A DNA stretch of 64,000 nucleotides. Source: Oscillospiraceae bacterium (GTDB lineage Bacteria; Bacillota; Clostridia; Oscillospirales; Ruminococcaceae). This document shows positions 51,309 to 58,586 of the stretch, one piece after another. The stretch is from contig WQXO01000007.1 of the NCBI GenBank assembly GCA_009784825.1, positions 1-64,000 on the forward strand, read 5' to 3'. Numbering within the stretch: the stretch's first letter is position 1; the number at the start of each line of letters is the position of its first letter. Below the pieces are notes generated by a model that saw nothing but the letters and a program-made list of their open reading frames with translations, did no database searches and was not told the origin of the DNA. The position numbers and the translations under genes are program-made.

Positions 51309-52034
51309 ATGCCAGCATCACCCGCAGAAGCGATTATCAAGCTGAAGGGTTCAAAGCTCGCCTTAGGTTGTAATTTACCTGACGGCTATTTTAAATTCAG
51401 CGTTCATGACAAAGACGGAAACTTGGTCACAACAGGGCAGAACATAACAGACGGCGACATCGAATTCGACGAATTCCTGCTTTTTTCCGCCGGGGAATAC
51501 TACTACACAATCACAGAAGATGCATTAGACGACGATGACGACGAGGATTGGTCAACCGACCCTGACGAATTTAACGTAAAAGTAATAGTTACACAAAACC
51601 CGCAAGCCCCCCACGGATTTGACGTGGATATTGAATACATCGACGGCTACCCGATATTCAAGAATTATTACTGCGAACCGGGCAAGGGTTTAGTCGAATT
51701 CCCCTGCATAACATTCACCGAGCCGGGCGAATACAAGTTCACAATCAGAGAAGACCAAACCCCGAAACCGGGCTGGATTTTAGACAACAGCGTATTCCAT
51801 GTCACCATTAAAGTGGTTGACGACGGCAAGGGCAACTTAGTACCGTATGTTATATACGAAAACGGCAAGTATCCGGAATTCGTCAACGAGTATAAGACGA
51901 AATCCATATGTGTTCCGCTCAGTGCAATCAAAATCGCAAAGGGTGCGAAATTGCAAAAAGGTCAGTTCACTTTCCATGTTTTCGAGGGAGATAAAATCGT
52001 GTCAACCGCAACAAACGAAGCTCCGTGTAAATAA
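51309..52034 (+). CDS. FctA/Spy0128-like isopeptide-domain protein, ends mid-domain
   Basis: 241 aa from ATG 51309 (GGAGG 9 nt upstream). It is made of Spy0128/FctA-type (PF12892) beta-sandwich units without signal peptide or anchor. Unit 1 (about 10-115) has KLALGCNLPDGYFKFSVHD and GEYYYTITE. Unit 2 (about 120-195) has CITFTEPGEYKFTIRE and FHVTIKVVDDGKG. Unit 3 starts at about 205 with KIAKGAKLQKGQFTFHVF and then stops after TATNEAPCK at a run of stops in the same frame (TAATGATAG). The missing half of unit 3 is encoded by the next gene. Proteins of this fold usually form Lys-Asn isopeptide bonds in pilins; the absence of secretion signals is odd. Confidence 0.75.
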   Translation: MPASPAEAIIKLKGSKLALGCNLPDGYFKFSVHDKDGNLVTTGQNITDGDIEFDEFLLFSAGEYYYTITEDALDDDDDEDWSTDPDEFNVKVIVTQNPQAPHGFDVDIEYIDGYPIFKNYYCEPGKGLVEFPCITFTEPGEYKFTIREDQTPKPGWILDNSVFHVTIKVVDDGKGNLVPYVIYENGKYPEFVNEYKTKSICVPLSAIKIAKGAKLQKGQFTFHVFEGDKIVSTATNEAPCK

Positions 52035-52050
52035 TGATAGGGTAATTATT

Positions 52051-52305
52051 ATGAAATGTAAGTGTTCCAAAGCACCGATATGCTTCCCCCCGCTTTGCTT
52101 TACCGAGGAGGGAGTGTATTGTTATAAAATAGCGGAACAGAGAAATCCATGCAGTCCGTGGCGAACGGATTGCAAGGTGTTCCGCGTGATTATAACCATA
52201 ACTCGTGATAAAAACGGGGAACTGCAGTATAAAATCCGCTACCCCGACGGGTATCCCACTTTCGTGAACTGCTATTGCCCAAAGCCTTGCTGTAAATGTA
52301 AATAA
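52051..52305 (+). CDS. Cys-rich second half of an FctA-like domain
   Basis: 84 aa from ATG 52051 (AGGG about 9 nt upstream), beginning 16 bp after the previous stop and in the +1 frame relative to it. FPPLCFTEEGVYCYKIAEQR and CKVFRVIITITRDKNGELQY continue exactly where the previous gene's third unit breaks off, and the end YPTFVNCYC matches the close of its earlier units. The termini are unusually Cys-rich (MKCKCSKAPIC, CYCPKPCCKCK). It is either the 3' part of a broken gene that has regained a start, or a genuinely split domain whose halves assemble. Confidence 0.65.
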   Translation: MKCKCSKAPICFPPLCFTEEGVYCYKIAEQRNPCSPWRTDCKVFRVIITITRDKNGELQYKIRYPDGYPTFVNCYCPKPCCKCK

Positions 52306-52328
52306 AACCGGCTTAATTAACGCAGAAT

Positions 52329-52378
52329 AATACCCGCTTCACCATAATATACATTACTATTATGATGAAGTGGGTATT
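52329..52378 (+). promoter_or_regulatory. Hairpin covering the spmA start codon
   Basis: A 21-bp imperfect stem (52329-52349 with 52358-52378; one G-U pair, one C-A mismatch) and an 8-nt loop. The right arm contains the spmA ATG (52362) and its first codons. It may end upstream transcription and/or hide the start codon. No Shine-Dalgarno sequence is seen before this ATG. Confidence 0.6.
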
Positions 52379-52955
52379 CTGTATTTTAATAGTCCTGTCG
52401 TTGCTTTTCGGAATTCTCTCGGGCGATGTCGCAAACGTGTCGGAAGCGGCTCTGCGGGAAGCCGGCAACGCTGTTACCCTTGCGATTACGTTAGCAGGGG
52501 TGATTTGCCTGTGGAGCGGAATTATGCGGGTGGCACAAAAGGCGGGCATTACCGAACTCTTAGCTAAAGCGTTCAAGCCCGTGCTGTGCCTTATTTTCAA
52601 AGGGATTGACCCAAACGGCAAAGCGATACAGTATATCGTTTTGAACCTCACGGCTAATCTACTCGGACTAGGTAACGCCTCCACGCCATTCGGAATTGCG
52701 GCAATGCGGGAACTTCAAAACGAGGAACACACCGACGAAACCGCCTCCGATAATATGGTGCTGTTTGTTGTAATGAACACGGCGAGCTTACAAATTATCC
52801 CCACCACAGTAGCCGCTCTTCGGTTAAAAAACAACTCTGCCGACCCCATGGAAATCCTGCCTGCGGTATGGATTGTTTCCGCCATCACATTAGTCATAAC
52901 CGTCACAGTGACAAAGCTGCTTTCAAAAATTCGGAAACGAGGTAAAAAACCATGA
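52362..52955 (+). CDS. spmA: Spore maturation protein A
   Basis: 197 aa integral membrane protein of the nucleoside-recognition (Gate) family, needed with SpmB for spore core dehydration. Characteristic segments are GVICLWSGIMRVAQKAGITE (about 47-66), NLTANLLGLGNASTPFGIAA (about 94-113) and VVMNTASLQIIPTTVAALR (about 133-151). Five hydrophobic helices are visible. It overlaps spmB by ATGA, the standard spmAB order. It marks the organism as a spore former. Confidence 0.93.
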   Translation: MMKWVFCILIVLSLLFGILSGDVANVSEAALREAGNAVTLAITLAGVICLWSGIMRVAQKAGITELLAKAFKPVLCLIFKGIDPNGKAIQYIVLNLTANLLGLGNASTPFGIAAMRELQNEEHTDETASDNMVLFVVMNTASLQIIPTTVAALRLKNNSADPMEILPAVWIVSAITLVITVTVTKLLSKIRKRGKKP

Positions 52956-53470
52956 ACATTTCCGATTTTGCCATACCGATAATCTTCGTATTCGTATTAG
53001 TATTCGCATTATTCAAAAAAGTGGACGTTTTCGGCGAATTCCTTGAGGGGGTCAAGGACGGCGTAAAAACAATTACAGAGGTGTTCCCTGCCCTGTTCAC
53101 ACTTGTCCTGTCGGTGGGAATGTTCCGTGCCTCGGGAGGAACTGCATTAATAAGCACACTGCTGTCACCCGTAACCGACCTCATCGGCTTCCCTAAAGAA
53201 GCCATACCCTTAGCAATACTTCGCCCGTTTTCGGGGAGCGGTGCAACCGCCGTTTACGAGGGAATTCTCGGTGATGTAGGTCCCGACAGCTTTGCGGGAA
53301 GAGTGGCAAGCGTAATGTTAGGCAGCAGTGAAACGACGTTTTATGTAATCGCTGTATACTTCGCCGCAACAAAGATTAAGAAAACCCGCCACACGCTTCC
53401 GTCGGCGTTGACCGGCGATGTACTAATCTGCGTGTTAAGCGGGTTGGTGGTGGGGTTACTGTTGTACTGA
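52952..53470 (+). CDS. spmB: Spore maturation protein B
   Basis: 172 aa membrane partner of SpmA. FGEFLEGVKDGVKTITEVFP (about 28-47), the following FRASGGTALI, PLAILRPFSGSGATAVYEGI (about 89-108) and MLGSSETTFYVIAVYF (about 125-140) are conserved SpmB features. The last codons (GTTACTGTTGTACTGA) form the beginning of a repeat found twice more downstream, so the 3' end has served as a template or target for cassette duplication. Confidence 0.93.
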   Translation: MNISDFAIPIIFVFVLVFALFKKVDVFGEFLEGVKDGVKTITEVFPALFTLVLSVGMFRASGGTALISTLLSPVTDLIGFPKEAIPLAILRPFSGSGATAVYEGILGDVGPDSFAGRVASVMLGSSETTFYVIAVYFAATKIKKTRHTLPSALTGDVLICVLSGLVVGLLLY

Positions 53471-53567
53471 CGCATGGTATAATTCTGCGAGGCGGCAATG
53501 CTTACCCCTCTTTGCGAAATATGTCGAAACCCGCTTGACAAGCAGGTTTGTTTGTGGTATGATAGAG
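53457..53567 (+). repeat. Promoter-bearing repeat, copy 1
   Basis: Starts in the last codons of spmB (TACTGTTGTACTGACGCATG) and ends TATGATAGAG. It is about 90% identical to 54301-54409. It includes a full promoter: TTGACA 53535-53540, 17-bp spacer, TATGAT 53558-53563, driving the gene at 53583. Confidence 0.85.
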
Positions 53568-53582
53568 AGGTAACTAAATAAC

Positions 53583-54167
53583 ATGAAAGGTTATCAAAAC
53601 ATAATGAAAAAAATTTCAAATCCTCTAACCATAATAGGATTATTCGCAGGTATAGCACAAGTAGCAGGAACGGTAGTGTTACCTCATGTGAATGAAGAAC
53701 TACAAAACATATTTATTTGGTATGTAATTTTATTTCCAACTATATTAGTTATTTCTTTCTTTCTTACGCTTAATTTAAATCGTAGGGTTTTAGATGCTCC
53801 ATGTGATTTCGAAGATGAGCAAAATTTTATGGCTTTACAAAAAATAGGACAAAAAATTAGCAAATTGAGAGAAGACAACCCTAATTTGGAAAAAGAGCTC
53901 ATAACTATTCAGAACGAATTGAAAAAAGTTTATGAAAGAGAAAAAAGACCGTTTTTAATGGGTGATGAGTATGTGAAATATGATGTCTTAAAACACTTAA
54001 AGGATAACAAGGGAAAGGTAATGTCGTTAAGGGAACTTGTTGATGAAACAGGACACTCTTTTGAAGCTGTTGCATCGTCCTTATCAATCTTACTTTTAGA
54101 TATGAAAGTTATGACAACAATTGAAAACGACCAACAAAAATGGCTCTACTGGCAAAAGCATTCTTAG
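53583..54167 (+). CDS. Membrane protein with coiled coil and C-terminal winged-helix-like domain
   Basis: 194 aa, unrecognised. Two transmembrane helices (about 15-34 and 44-64) are followed by a coiled coil (about 80-118, KIGQKISKLREDNPNLEKEL) and a C-terminal segment (about 130-190). In the latter, KYDVLKHLKDNKGKVMSLRE and ETGHSFEAVASSLSILLLDM read as a winged helix. The base composition is more AT-rich than spmAB, suggesting later acquisition. It is driven by the promoter in repeat copy 1. A start at ATG 53604 is also possible. Confidence 0.65.
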   Translation: MKGYQNIMKKISNPLTIIGLFAGIAQVAGTVVLPHVNEELQNIFIWYVILFPTILVISFFLTLNLNRRVLDAPCDFEDEQNFMALQKIGQKISKLREDNPNLEKELITIQNELKKVYEREKRPFLMGDEYVKYDVLKHLKDNKGKVMSLRELVDETGHSFEAVASSLSILLLDMKVMTTIENDQQKWLYWQKHS

Positions 54168-54254
54168 TGTATAACAAATTCCGAAAGTCGTATTACTTTC
54201 TATTTCTTAGAGGGGGATAAGTAGGCGAAAAACCTTACATTATCAGTACAAACC

Positions 54255-54293
54255 CGCCGAAAAAGTTAAACATTTCAATTGACTTTTTCGGCG
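54255..54293 (+). terminator. Hairpin in repeat module 2
   Basis: CGCCGAAAAAGT (54255-54266) pairs perfectly with ACTTTTTCGGCG (54282-54293). It closes the cassette gene upstream and is copied again at 55642-55680. Confidence 0.7.
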
Positions 54294-54300
54294 TATGTTG

Positions 54301-54412
54301 TACTGTTGTATTGACGCATGGTAATTCTGCTTTGCGGCACTGCTTGCCCCTCTTTGCGAAATATGTCGAAACCCGCTTGACAAGCGGGTTTGTTTGTGGT
54401 ATGATAGAGGTA
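54301..54412 (+). repeat. Promoter-bearing repeat, copy 2
   Basis: TACTGTTGTATTGACGCATG at the start and TATGATAGAG near the end; the second copy of 53457-53567. Promoter TTGACA 54377-54382, 17-bp spacer, TATGAT 54400-54405, driving the GNAT gene at 54443. The first 15 bp recur at 55688-55702. Confidence 0.85.
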
Positions 54413-54442
54413 GAGTATTAATATAATGTGCAGGAGTTTATC

Positions 54443-54904
54443 ATGGGAAATTCAGATTATAAATATAAAGAAGCCACAACAACAGACCTTGAACTGAGGT
54501 GGAATAAAAATATCGCCGACAACATAGGCGATAATCGTTGGGTTGATTGGAAAGCACAATCTATTGAGGATAACAAAAACGGAAAATGTAAAACATTTGT
54601 AGTTTTATGTGGTGATGAACCAATCGGCGAGGGAACTTTAATATTTTCGCCTCAATATACCGAAGTAAATGCACTGAGAATAGATAAACAATACGAGGGT
54701 AAGGGGCATATATCTAAACTTGTAAAAGTAATGGAACAGTATGCAAAAGACAACGGGCATACAAGTCTTGTAATTGGCGTGGAAGAAAAGGAAATAAGAA
54801 ACCATAGTATATATTTGCATTGGGGATATGATACACTTATCGAATCTAAAATTTCCGATATTGAGGAAGAAGGATTGTTATTATATTACTCAAAAAAGTT
54901 ATAA
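54443..54904 (+). CDS. GNAT-family N-acetyltransferase
   Basis: 153 aa from ATG 54443 (CAGGAG 7 nt upstream). The GNAT core has EVNALRIDKQYEGKGHISKL (about 79-98), where the acetyl-CoA loop Q/RxxGxG/A appears as QYEGKGHIS, then VIGVEEKEIRNHSIYLHWGY. The substrate is unknown. It is one of two acetyltransferases in a short repeat-bounded segment. Confidence 0.82.
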   Translation: MGNSDYKYKEATTTDLELRWNKNIADNIGDNRWVDWKAQSIEDNKNGKCKTFVVLCGDEPIGEGTLIFSPQYTEVNALRIDKQYEGKGHISKLVKVMEQYAKDNGHTSLVIGVEEKEIRNHSIYLHWGYDTLIESKISDIEEEGLLLYYSKKL

Positions 54905-54987
54905 AGTCAATTTTACAAAATAAGCAAAATCCGCAAGTCAAACTTGCGTTTAACATTGATATTATATTTTGAAAAGGAGTGATTGTG

Positions 54988-55110
54988 ATGATGAATAAAT
55001 TTTACACCACAAAAATAAATAATGAAAAGAGGTATTACTTTGAACACAATCACTGTAATAAAAAAATTGCAATCAAAGGACTGTACTTCCGAAATTTTTT
55101 CCGACTTTAA
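54988..55110 (+). CDS. Short ORF overlapping the start of the second GNAT gene
   Basis: 40 codons from ATG 54988 with a very strong GAAAAGGAGT site 7 nt upstream. The product begins MMNKFYTTKINNEKRYYFEH, is basic and aromatic, and resembles no family I know. It runs out of frame through the first 70 bp of the GNAT gene. It may be a leader peptide coupling translation, or the old GNAT start now separated by a frameshift. Confidence 0.4.
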   Translation: MMNKFYTTKINNEKRYYFEHNHCNKKIAIKGLYFRNFFRL

Positions 55111-55582
55111 TCGCTATCAAGAAGTCAAGCGTTGTTGGAGGAAAGAAAACGGCGAATGGTTGCTCAAAGACATCGCATTTACAAACCAATGGAATGATGA
55201 GCAAAAGGCAGAAAGAGTAGTCGGATTGCTACGTTGTATTCAACAAGGCGGTGTTGTAATCGGTGCATTTGTTGACAACACACTTATTGGTTTTTCAAGT
55301 GTGTTAAACCACTTATTCGGCTCTAATGACGAGTATATCCAATTAGAAATGCTCCATGTGTCTTATGAATTTCGCGGAAACGGAATTGGCAAGGCGTTAT
55401 TTCACGAGATTTGCGGTTACGCAAAGGAGTTAGGTGCGAAAAAACTCTACATTTCCGCACATTCGGCAGAAGAAACACAGGCATTTTATAAGTCCGTTGG
55501 TTGTGTTGAAACAACGGAGCTTAATCAAAAGCTTTTTGAAGAAGAACCCGTTGACTGCCATCTCGAATACTGTTTAATGTAA
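55040..55582 (+). CDS. GNAT-family N-acetyltransferase
   Basis: 180 aa, taken from TTG 55040 because AAAGAGG lies 7 nt upstream; the alternative ATG 55022 has no binding site. The acetyl-CoA motif is LEMLHVSYEFRGNGIGKALF (RGNGIG, about 113-118), followed by AKKLYISAHSAEETQAFYKS and GCVE. It resembles small-molecule acetyltransferases. It ends before a strong hairpin. Confidence 0.82.
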   Translation: MNTITVIKKLQSKDCTSEIFSDFNRYQEVKRCWRKENGEWLLKDIAFTNQWNDEQKAERVVGLLRCIQQGGVVIGAFVDNTLIGFSSVLNHLFGSNDEYIQLEMLHVSYEFRGNGIGKALFHEICGYAKELGAKKLYISAHSAEETQAFYKSVGCVETTELNQKLFEEEPVDCHLEYCLM

Positions 55583-55641
55583 ACGGCAAAATGTAAACCA
55601 TGTAAAACAAGTACAAACCGATACATTATCAATACAAAACA

Positions 55642-55680
55642 CGCCGAAAAAGTCAGTAGAAATGTTTGACTTTTTCGGCG
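55642..55680 (+). terminator. Hairpin terminator, third copy of the cassette module
   Basis: A perfect 14-bp stem (CGCCGAAAAAGTCA, 55642-55655, with its complement 55667-55680). It is preceded by ACATTATCAATACAAA and followed by TACTGTTGTATTGAC, both shared with the module at 54236-54315. Confidence 0.75.
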
Positions 55681-55728
55681 TTTGGTTTACTGTTGTATTG
55701 ACAAAAGTGAGGGGTGGGGTAATTCTCT

Positions 55729-55959
55729 TTAAAGGACTATCTCGAACGGCAATAAATCCTCTCCCTGTTTAAAATGCTCACAAGATTTATTCTCGAAATA
55801 AACCTCATCAGGCTTGCGATTTTCCATAACGTCGGGATAAGCAAGACAGGTCGCCTTGCCAATACCTCCCTTAAGTGCGTTTTTACAGGTTCGGCAGGGG
55901 ACTTTTTCCACGTCACACCGAATTATACCGTATCCGAATCCATCATCTCTTTGAATCAT
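55729..55959 (-). CDS. Small Cys-containing protein, unknown function
   Basis: 76 aa. CDVEKVPCRTCKNALKG (about 15-31), then ATCLAYP and KSCEHFKQGEDLLPFEIVL: five Cys arranged as a likely metal-binding knuckle (CxxC plus two). This small family (Cys motif followed by xCxKYPxxKPxxVxxxxxxCxxF) is common in Clostridia but unnamed as far as I recall. It follows the ADP-ribosyltransferase gene by 19 bp on the same strand and could share its transcript. Confidence 0.65.
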   Translation of the reverse strand: MIQRDDGFGYGIIRCDVEKVPCRTCKNALKGGIGKATCLAYPDVMENRKPDEVYFENKSCEHFKQGEDLLPFEIVL

Positions 55960-55978
55960 TTTATTTTTCCTCCTATAA

Positions 55979-58582
55979 TTAAACTATTGTTTTAAGATAT
56001 ACATTAATTTTCCCGCTTTTTGGGTCATAAACAATATTTTCAAAAAGAAACTTAGTATCTTTTTGCAAAAGCATTTCCACTTCTGTACCTAACTTAATCT
56101 TACCTTCAGTATTAAGCGTGGTGCTCTTTCCGTCCCAGACATCGTTTCTCGATTGCTTATTTTCACTCAACTGGCTGAACGGTTCGCAATAAACACCCTT
56201 TGTACCTTTTTGTGCCGTAATGTGATAATGCACTTGGTAGGGCTGAGCATAACCAGAATCGCTCGTAATCGACGTACTCATAAACCCTGGTTCTATAAAT
56301 ATCTGCCCTACATGCCCTTGACGAAGCTTTCCAATCATTTGGGGAGTAATGTTTTTTTCTTCTATGCCCATTAATTTTGCAAGACTTCTGCTGTCCGAAC
56401 CTCGTAGCAATAAAATATCCTCTTCAATCACAGACTTATTAAGTGCGGCTTCCATCTCCTTAACCCGTTTCTCGATATATTCACGGTTTCTTTCCATATC
56501 ATGCTCAGACATCACTCCGCGTAAAAACATATTGATTGATGTTGCCGATTGTCCCGTGTAATAATGGAACGTATCTCTTTGCTCATGGGTAATCTCGCTC
56601 CACCATTTTTCGGTTTTAGAACGGTAAACATTATCCGCATCAATGGCTTTTTGGTAATCCTTTGTGTTGCTTTTTTTCCGCTCCTCGAGAATCTGATTAA
56701 GCACTTCCTCTTCTATTTTTTCATACGCTTCTTGTTTTGAATCGCTCGACGATTTCTGCACCACTTTCGTTTCAATCTCTTCTATCTCTTCAATTTCTTC
56801 GATTTCTTCGATTTCTTCAATTTCCTCGATTTCTTCGATTTCTTCAATTTCCTCGATTTCTTCGATTTCTTCAATTTCTTCAACTACTTCTTCTTTAATT
56901 TCTTCAACTACTTCCTCTTTGATTTCTTCAACTATTTCTTCTTTTATTTCTTTTATTTCTTCGGTTTCTTTAACTTCTTCCAAACCCTTATTCACCTGTG
57001 CGGGTATTGTTTTTAAGTGTACAACGTACTTCTTTAGTATTCCGCCTTTTGACTGTTTGTGCGGTTCTTCTGTCATCTCAATTTTTTCAACAAGAAAATT
57101 AGTGCCTGCCTGAAGAAGAATCTCCAGTTCCCTGCCGAGTTTATTTTTGCCGGTGTTCCGGTCTTTTGTTATTGTTTTGCCGTCCCACTGATTCTTAGAT
57201 TCATTTTCGCCATATTCACTGAACGGCTCACAATATAACCCTTTTGTCCCTGCAGTAGCATGGATTTGATACTGCACATCACCGACAAGTCCTGTACCCT
57301 GTGCTGCACCGGTGCTGAAAAAAGCAGGGTCTTTAAAAATCTTCCCGGAGCAGAAAGAGTCAAGCTGGTCACCGGTTAATTCGCTGAATTTTTCAACCGG
57401 AATTCCGAGAAGCCCCGCAAGCCCGTGATAACTTGACGCACGGAATAGCTTTACATCTTCTTTCAAAATTGATTTATCAATTGCTTTTTTAAGGTGGTAT
57501 ATGTACCCGTCATTGATTTCGTCAGGAGGAAGATTATCGACCCCCATGTACCTATCCTTACCCCACCCCTTATTAAACCCGCGAAGACGCATATTCAAAG
57601 AACCAGAATCAAGGGTGTAATAATTTGCCGCTACTTTCTCATCGGGTTTGAATTCTTTATTCCACAGTTCTTTAAGCTGAGGGAGATAATAATCATCAGC
57701 ATCATTTCTATCGGTGAACACCTTAGGGAGCTTTGTTTTTTCGCTTTTCTTGGAGATTTCGCTCAAGCCGAGATATTTCCCCTCCTCCTTTGTGAACATT
57801 TCATTCTGCTCAAAATATTTTTTACCTGTCCGCTCAATCGTTTCCATTTCTCGCTTGATTGTTTTTATGACTAAATCCTGCTCTTTTAACTTTTCCTTAT
57901 ATATCTCCATGCCGGCGTTTTCTTTATTAAGCATACCGATTACCGTGTCATTTTCACGGCAGCTTAAAGAGAGGGCTTTACCGCATTGAACCATACGCTT
58001 GAGCATATTCTCAAAAAGCTCTTTTTTAATCGGCTCGGCATCTAATTCAGCACCCCTTGAGACTAAAGAATCTCTGAAGGCTTCAATCTTTTGGCAGGCG
58101 AACAGCTGCTCTTCCATATTTGAGCTGCCCCAGTCAATACCTATCCAGTTATATTGGGAATATTTTTTCTTGAAATTATCGGCATTATCTTCTTTATTCT
58201 CGTCACGCTTTTCTAATATTTTCTGCTCTAATCCGGAGTATAAACGCTCTTTCACCCGCTGGGTGGACAAAAACCAACCATCGTCCTTGATTTTACTTTT
58301 GCTGAGCAGCTCTCGTTCCTGTCGCTTCTGTGCATCGAATGCCTTGGAGTCACGATACCTCTCACGTTTTTCCCGTAATTGACGTGACTTATACCCCTCA
58401 TCAGATTTAGACTCACGCCTAAAATCTTCTGTTTCCTTTTTAATCTGCGTATCAGTTTCCATAATAACCGAGAAAGTCTCCGGCTGCAGCGTTTGTTCAA
58501 ACGTCATTTCCTGCTGTGCTTGAGTTTGTATAAGAGTCTCGGTTTCTTTTATTTTTTGGCTGAAGTCCTTCATTTCATACAT
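55979..58582 (-). CDS. Double ADP-ribosyltransferase exotoxin-like protein
   Basis: 867 aa with two copies of the ADPrib_exo_Tox fold. Copy 1 (about 300-525): Arg381 in KLFRASS, Ser423-Thr424-Gly425 in place of STS, and RELEILL with Glu485/Glu487. Copy 2 (about 650-867): Arg727 in LLLRGS, Ser769-Thr-Ser771, and TEVEMLL with Glu834/Glu836, so copy 2 has a full R-STS-ExE site. A highly charged coiled N-terminus (about 1-290) contains no signal peptide. The copies are joined by a Glu/Ile linker of EEI tandem repeats (about 538-605). AGGAGG lies 9 nt before the ATG. It follows the GNAT gene by 4 bp. A polymorphic toxin or injected effector is plausible; the delivery route is unknown. Confidence 0.85.
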   Translation of the reverse strand: MYEMKDFSQKIKETETLIQTQAQQEMTFEQTLQPETFSVIMETDTQIKKETEDFRRESKSDEGYKSRQLREKRERYRDSKAFDAQKRQERELLSKSKIKDDGWFLSTQRVKERLYSGLEQKILEKRDENKEDNADNFKKKYSQYNWIGIDWGSSNMEEQLFACQKIEAFRDSLVSRGAELDAEPIKKELFENMLKRMVQCGKALSLSCRENDTVIGMLNKENAGMEIYKEKLKEQDLVIKTIKREMETIERTGKKYFEQNEMFTKEEGKYLGLSEISKKSEKTKLPKVFTDRNDADDYYLPQLKELWNKEFKPDEKVAANYYTLDSGSLNMRLRGFNKGWGKDRYMGVDNLPPDEINDGYIYHLKKAIDKSILKEDVKLFRASSYHGLAGLLGIPVEKFSELTGDQLDSFCSGKIFKDPAFFSTGAAQGTGLVGDVQYQIHATAGTKGLYCEPFSEYGENESKNQWDGKTITKDRNTGKNKLGRELEILLQAGTNFLVEKIEMTEEPHKQSKGGILKKYVVHLKTIPAQVNKGLEEVKETEEIKEIKEEIVEEIKEEVVEEIKEEVVEEIEEIEEIEEIEEIEEIEEIEEIEEIEEIEEIEEIETKVVQKSSSDSKQEAYEKIEEEVLNQILEERKKSNTKDYQKAIDADNVYRSKTEKWWSEITHEQRDTFHYYTGQSATSINMFLRGVMSEHDMERNREYIEKRVKEMEAALNKSVIEEDILLLRGSDSRSLAKLMGIEEKNITPQMIGKLRQGHVGQIFIEPGFMSTSITSDSGYAQPYQVHYHITAQKGTKGVYCEPFSQLSENKQSRNDVWDGKSTTLNTEGKIKLGTEVEMLLQKDTKFLFENIVYDPKSGKINVYLKTIV
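56770..56960. repeat. 9-bp tandem repeat tract encoding the EEI linker
   Basis: Many copies of TTCGATTTC/TTCAATTTC (plus strand) between 56770 and about 56875, degenerating to 56960. The unit is 9 bp, so slippage changes linker length by three residues without frameshift. Confidence 0.85.
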
Positions 58583-58586
58583 ACGC

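Noticed and set aside
56770-56960. Tandem repeats resembling a CRISPR array
   Set aside because: Units are 9 bp, contiguous and in frame within a protein gene, with no spacers and no cas genes in the window.
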